NCBI RefSeq assembly: GCF_000763385.1
Contig: NZ_JQFA01000004.1
Span: forward strand, 434,001 to 498,000
Length of the DNA: 64,000 nt
Reading direction: 5' to 3'
Origin: Leptolyngbya sp. KIOST-1
GTDB lineage: Bacteria; Cyanobacteriota; Cyanobacteriia; Phormidesmidales; Phormidesmidaceae
Position numbers and translations under genes: made by a program. Position 1 is the stretch's first letter, and each line of letters opens with the position of its first letter. Shown here piece after piece: positions 63,484 to 64,000 of the stretch. A model generated the notes under the pieces. The model saw only the letters and a list, made by a program, of their open reading frames with translations. It searched no databases and was not told the origin of the DNA.

Positions 63484-63799
63484 GTTGTGCGGCCTGACGG
63501 GGCGAACCTGGGTAGGCTGAATTTATAGCCAGCGATCGCCTCTTCCCGACACCAGTGCAAATTCGGCGCAGTAAAGACGCAGCCACGCCGAAAAAGTTCC
63601 CGGCTGCGGCGGTTTCGGGATAAATTGAGGGTTGTGATGGGTGAAGGAACGATTTTTGACCCAGTTCTCGCCCAAAACAAGGCCGTTTCTCCACCACCTG
63701 AACAAGGTCCTGAACTTTCCAGAACTTTCATGTATTGGCGGATTCTGGACTATGACCGATTATCTAAACATCCTGTAGACTCGCGTGTGCTCCAAAGCT

Positions 63800-63876
63800 A
63801 AGACCGGGTAGGGCCACAGGACATTGTGGAGGTTCGCTCCTCAGTGATAGCGCCTTACCCGGCTTTTTATTTTTAA
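63800..63876 (+). ncRNA. Candidate structured RNA with terminator
   Basis: CCGGGTAGGGC at 63804-63814 pairs over 11 bp (one G-U) with GCCTTACCCGG at 63852-63862, and TTTTTATTTTT follows. Inside are two smaller hairpins, CAC/GTG and GGAG...CTCC. The structure is too complex for a plain terminator, and no gene precedes it on this strand. It may be a small RNA or the leader of a gene beyond the right edge. No known RNA family is recognised. Bases 63877-64000 show no gene. Confidence 0.5.
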
Positions 63877-64000
63877 AATTTCCTCCATCCCGTGTTGTCT
63901 CTGGCCATTGCTCCGTTCCTGCGTCGGCCGTGACCTTAGCCGACTATTCGAACTCTATTCACAGGCCTTCGGCGCAATCCGGACGGTTTGCGAAAAAAAT

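Overview
The window is chromosomal DNA from an oxygenic cyanobacterium. Support comes from psaC (photosystem I), the SbtA/SbtB bicarbonate-uptake pair, ferredoxin-thioredoxin reductase catalytic chain, Vipp1/IM30, a cyanobacterial-type SufR-SufBCDS locus, a cyanobacterial-type glutamate-cysteine ligase, PEP carboxylase and very frequent GCGATCGC (HIP1) octamers. Base composition is GC-rich, which with the gene content suggests a Leptolyngbya/Nodosilinea-like filament or a related high-GC lineage; that placement is inference. No rRNA operon, complete insertion sequence, prophage or CRISPR array is visible.

Layout. 0-6.5 kb: the 5' part of a cellulose-synthase-like glycosyltransferase running off the left edge, a rhodanese plus membrane-bound NACHT-type NTPase pair, an Asp/Glu racemase-like enzyme, an RCK channel-like protein, psaC and a GT25 glycosyltransferase. 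6.5-11.6 kb: a poorly coding stretch, an SLH-domain envelope protein, and sbtA-sbtB behind a leader rich in dyads. 11.7-22 kb: an MFS exporter and MscS channel pair, rpiA, a lone receiver domain, a class I aminotransferase, a diguanylate cyclase and Vipp1. 22-31.5 kb: a sodium/solute symporter, a metallophosphoesterase-like protein, then sufR divergent from ftrC-sufB-sufC-sufD-sufS with two CAAC-N6-GTTG operators between them. 31.7-46.2 kb: DUF2164, ppc, a DUF1574/MBOAT surface-acylation pair, a GNAT enzyme, an ammonium transporter, an orphan gas-vesicle GvpF/GvpL-type protein, a large unknown protein with an internal duplication, and leuD. 46.2-47.8 kb: an AT-rich island with one orphan gene and a possible small RNA. 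47.8-64 kb: a second symporter with two peroxiredoxin-fold proteins and tRNA-Met(CAT), a LysM/M23 peptidase, trmL, gshA, rnhA, dnaX, a small secreted repeat protein, an MIF-like tautomerase, a flavin reductase, a 1-Cys peroxiredoxin, a DUF6464-like protein and a structured RNA candidate at the right end.

How the genes fit together. Several themes recur: iron-sulfur assembly (SufR-regulated Suf operon, with ftrC, itself a 4Fe-4S enzyme, at its head, and psaC as a major client); thiol redox (gshA, two peroxiredoxins, a Cys-less redoxin, ftrC, rhodanese); carbon and nitrogen uptake (sbtAB, ppc, amt); and cell envelope work (SLH protein, glycosyltransferases, DUF1574/MBOAT, LysM/M23 peptidase, MscS, Vipp1).

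The non-coding DNA is unusually structured. GTGGGT/GATGGGT-type short tandem repeats sit at or just after the stop codons of five genes, several hyphenated palindromes occur in intergenic gaps, and many small tandem duplications are present. The items most worth following up are these stop-codon-proximal repeats, the suf operator pair, the sbtA leader, the 16-residue repeat protein, the membrane NACHT protein, the AT-rich island and the terminal RNA candidate.
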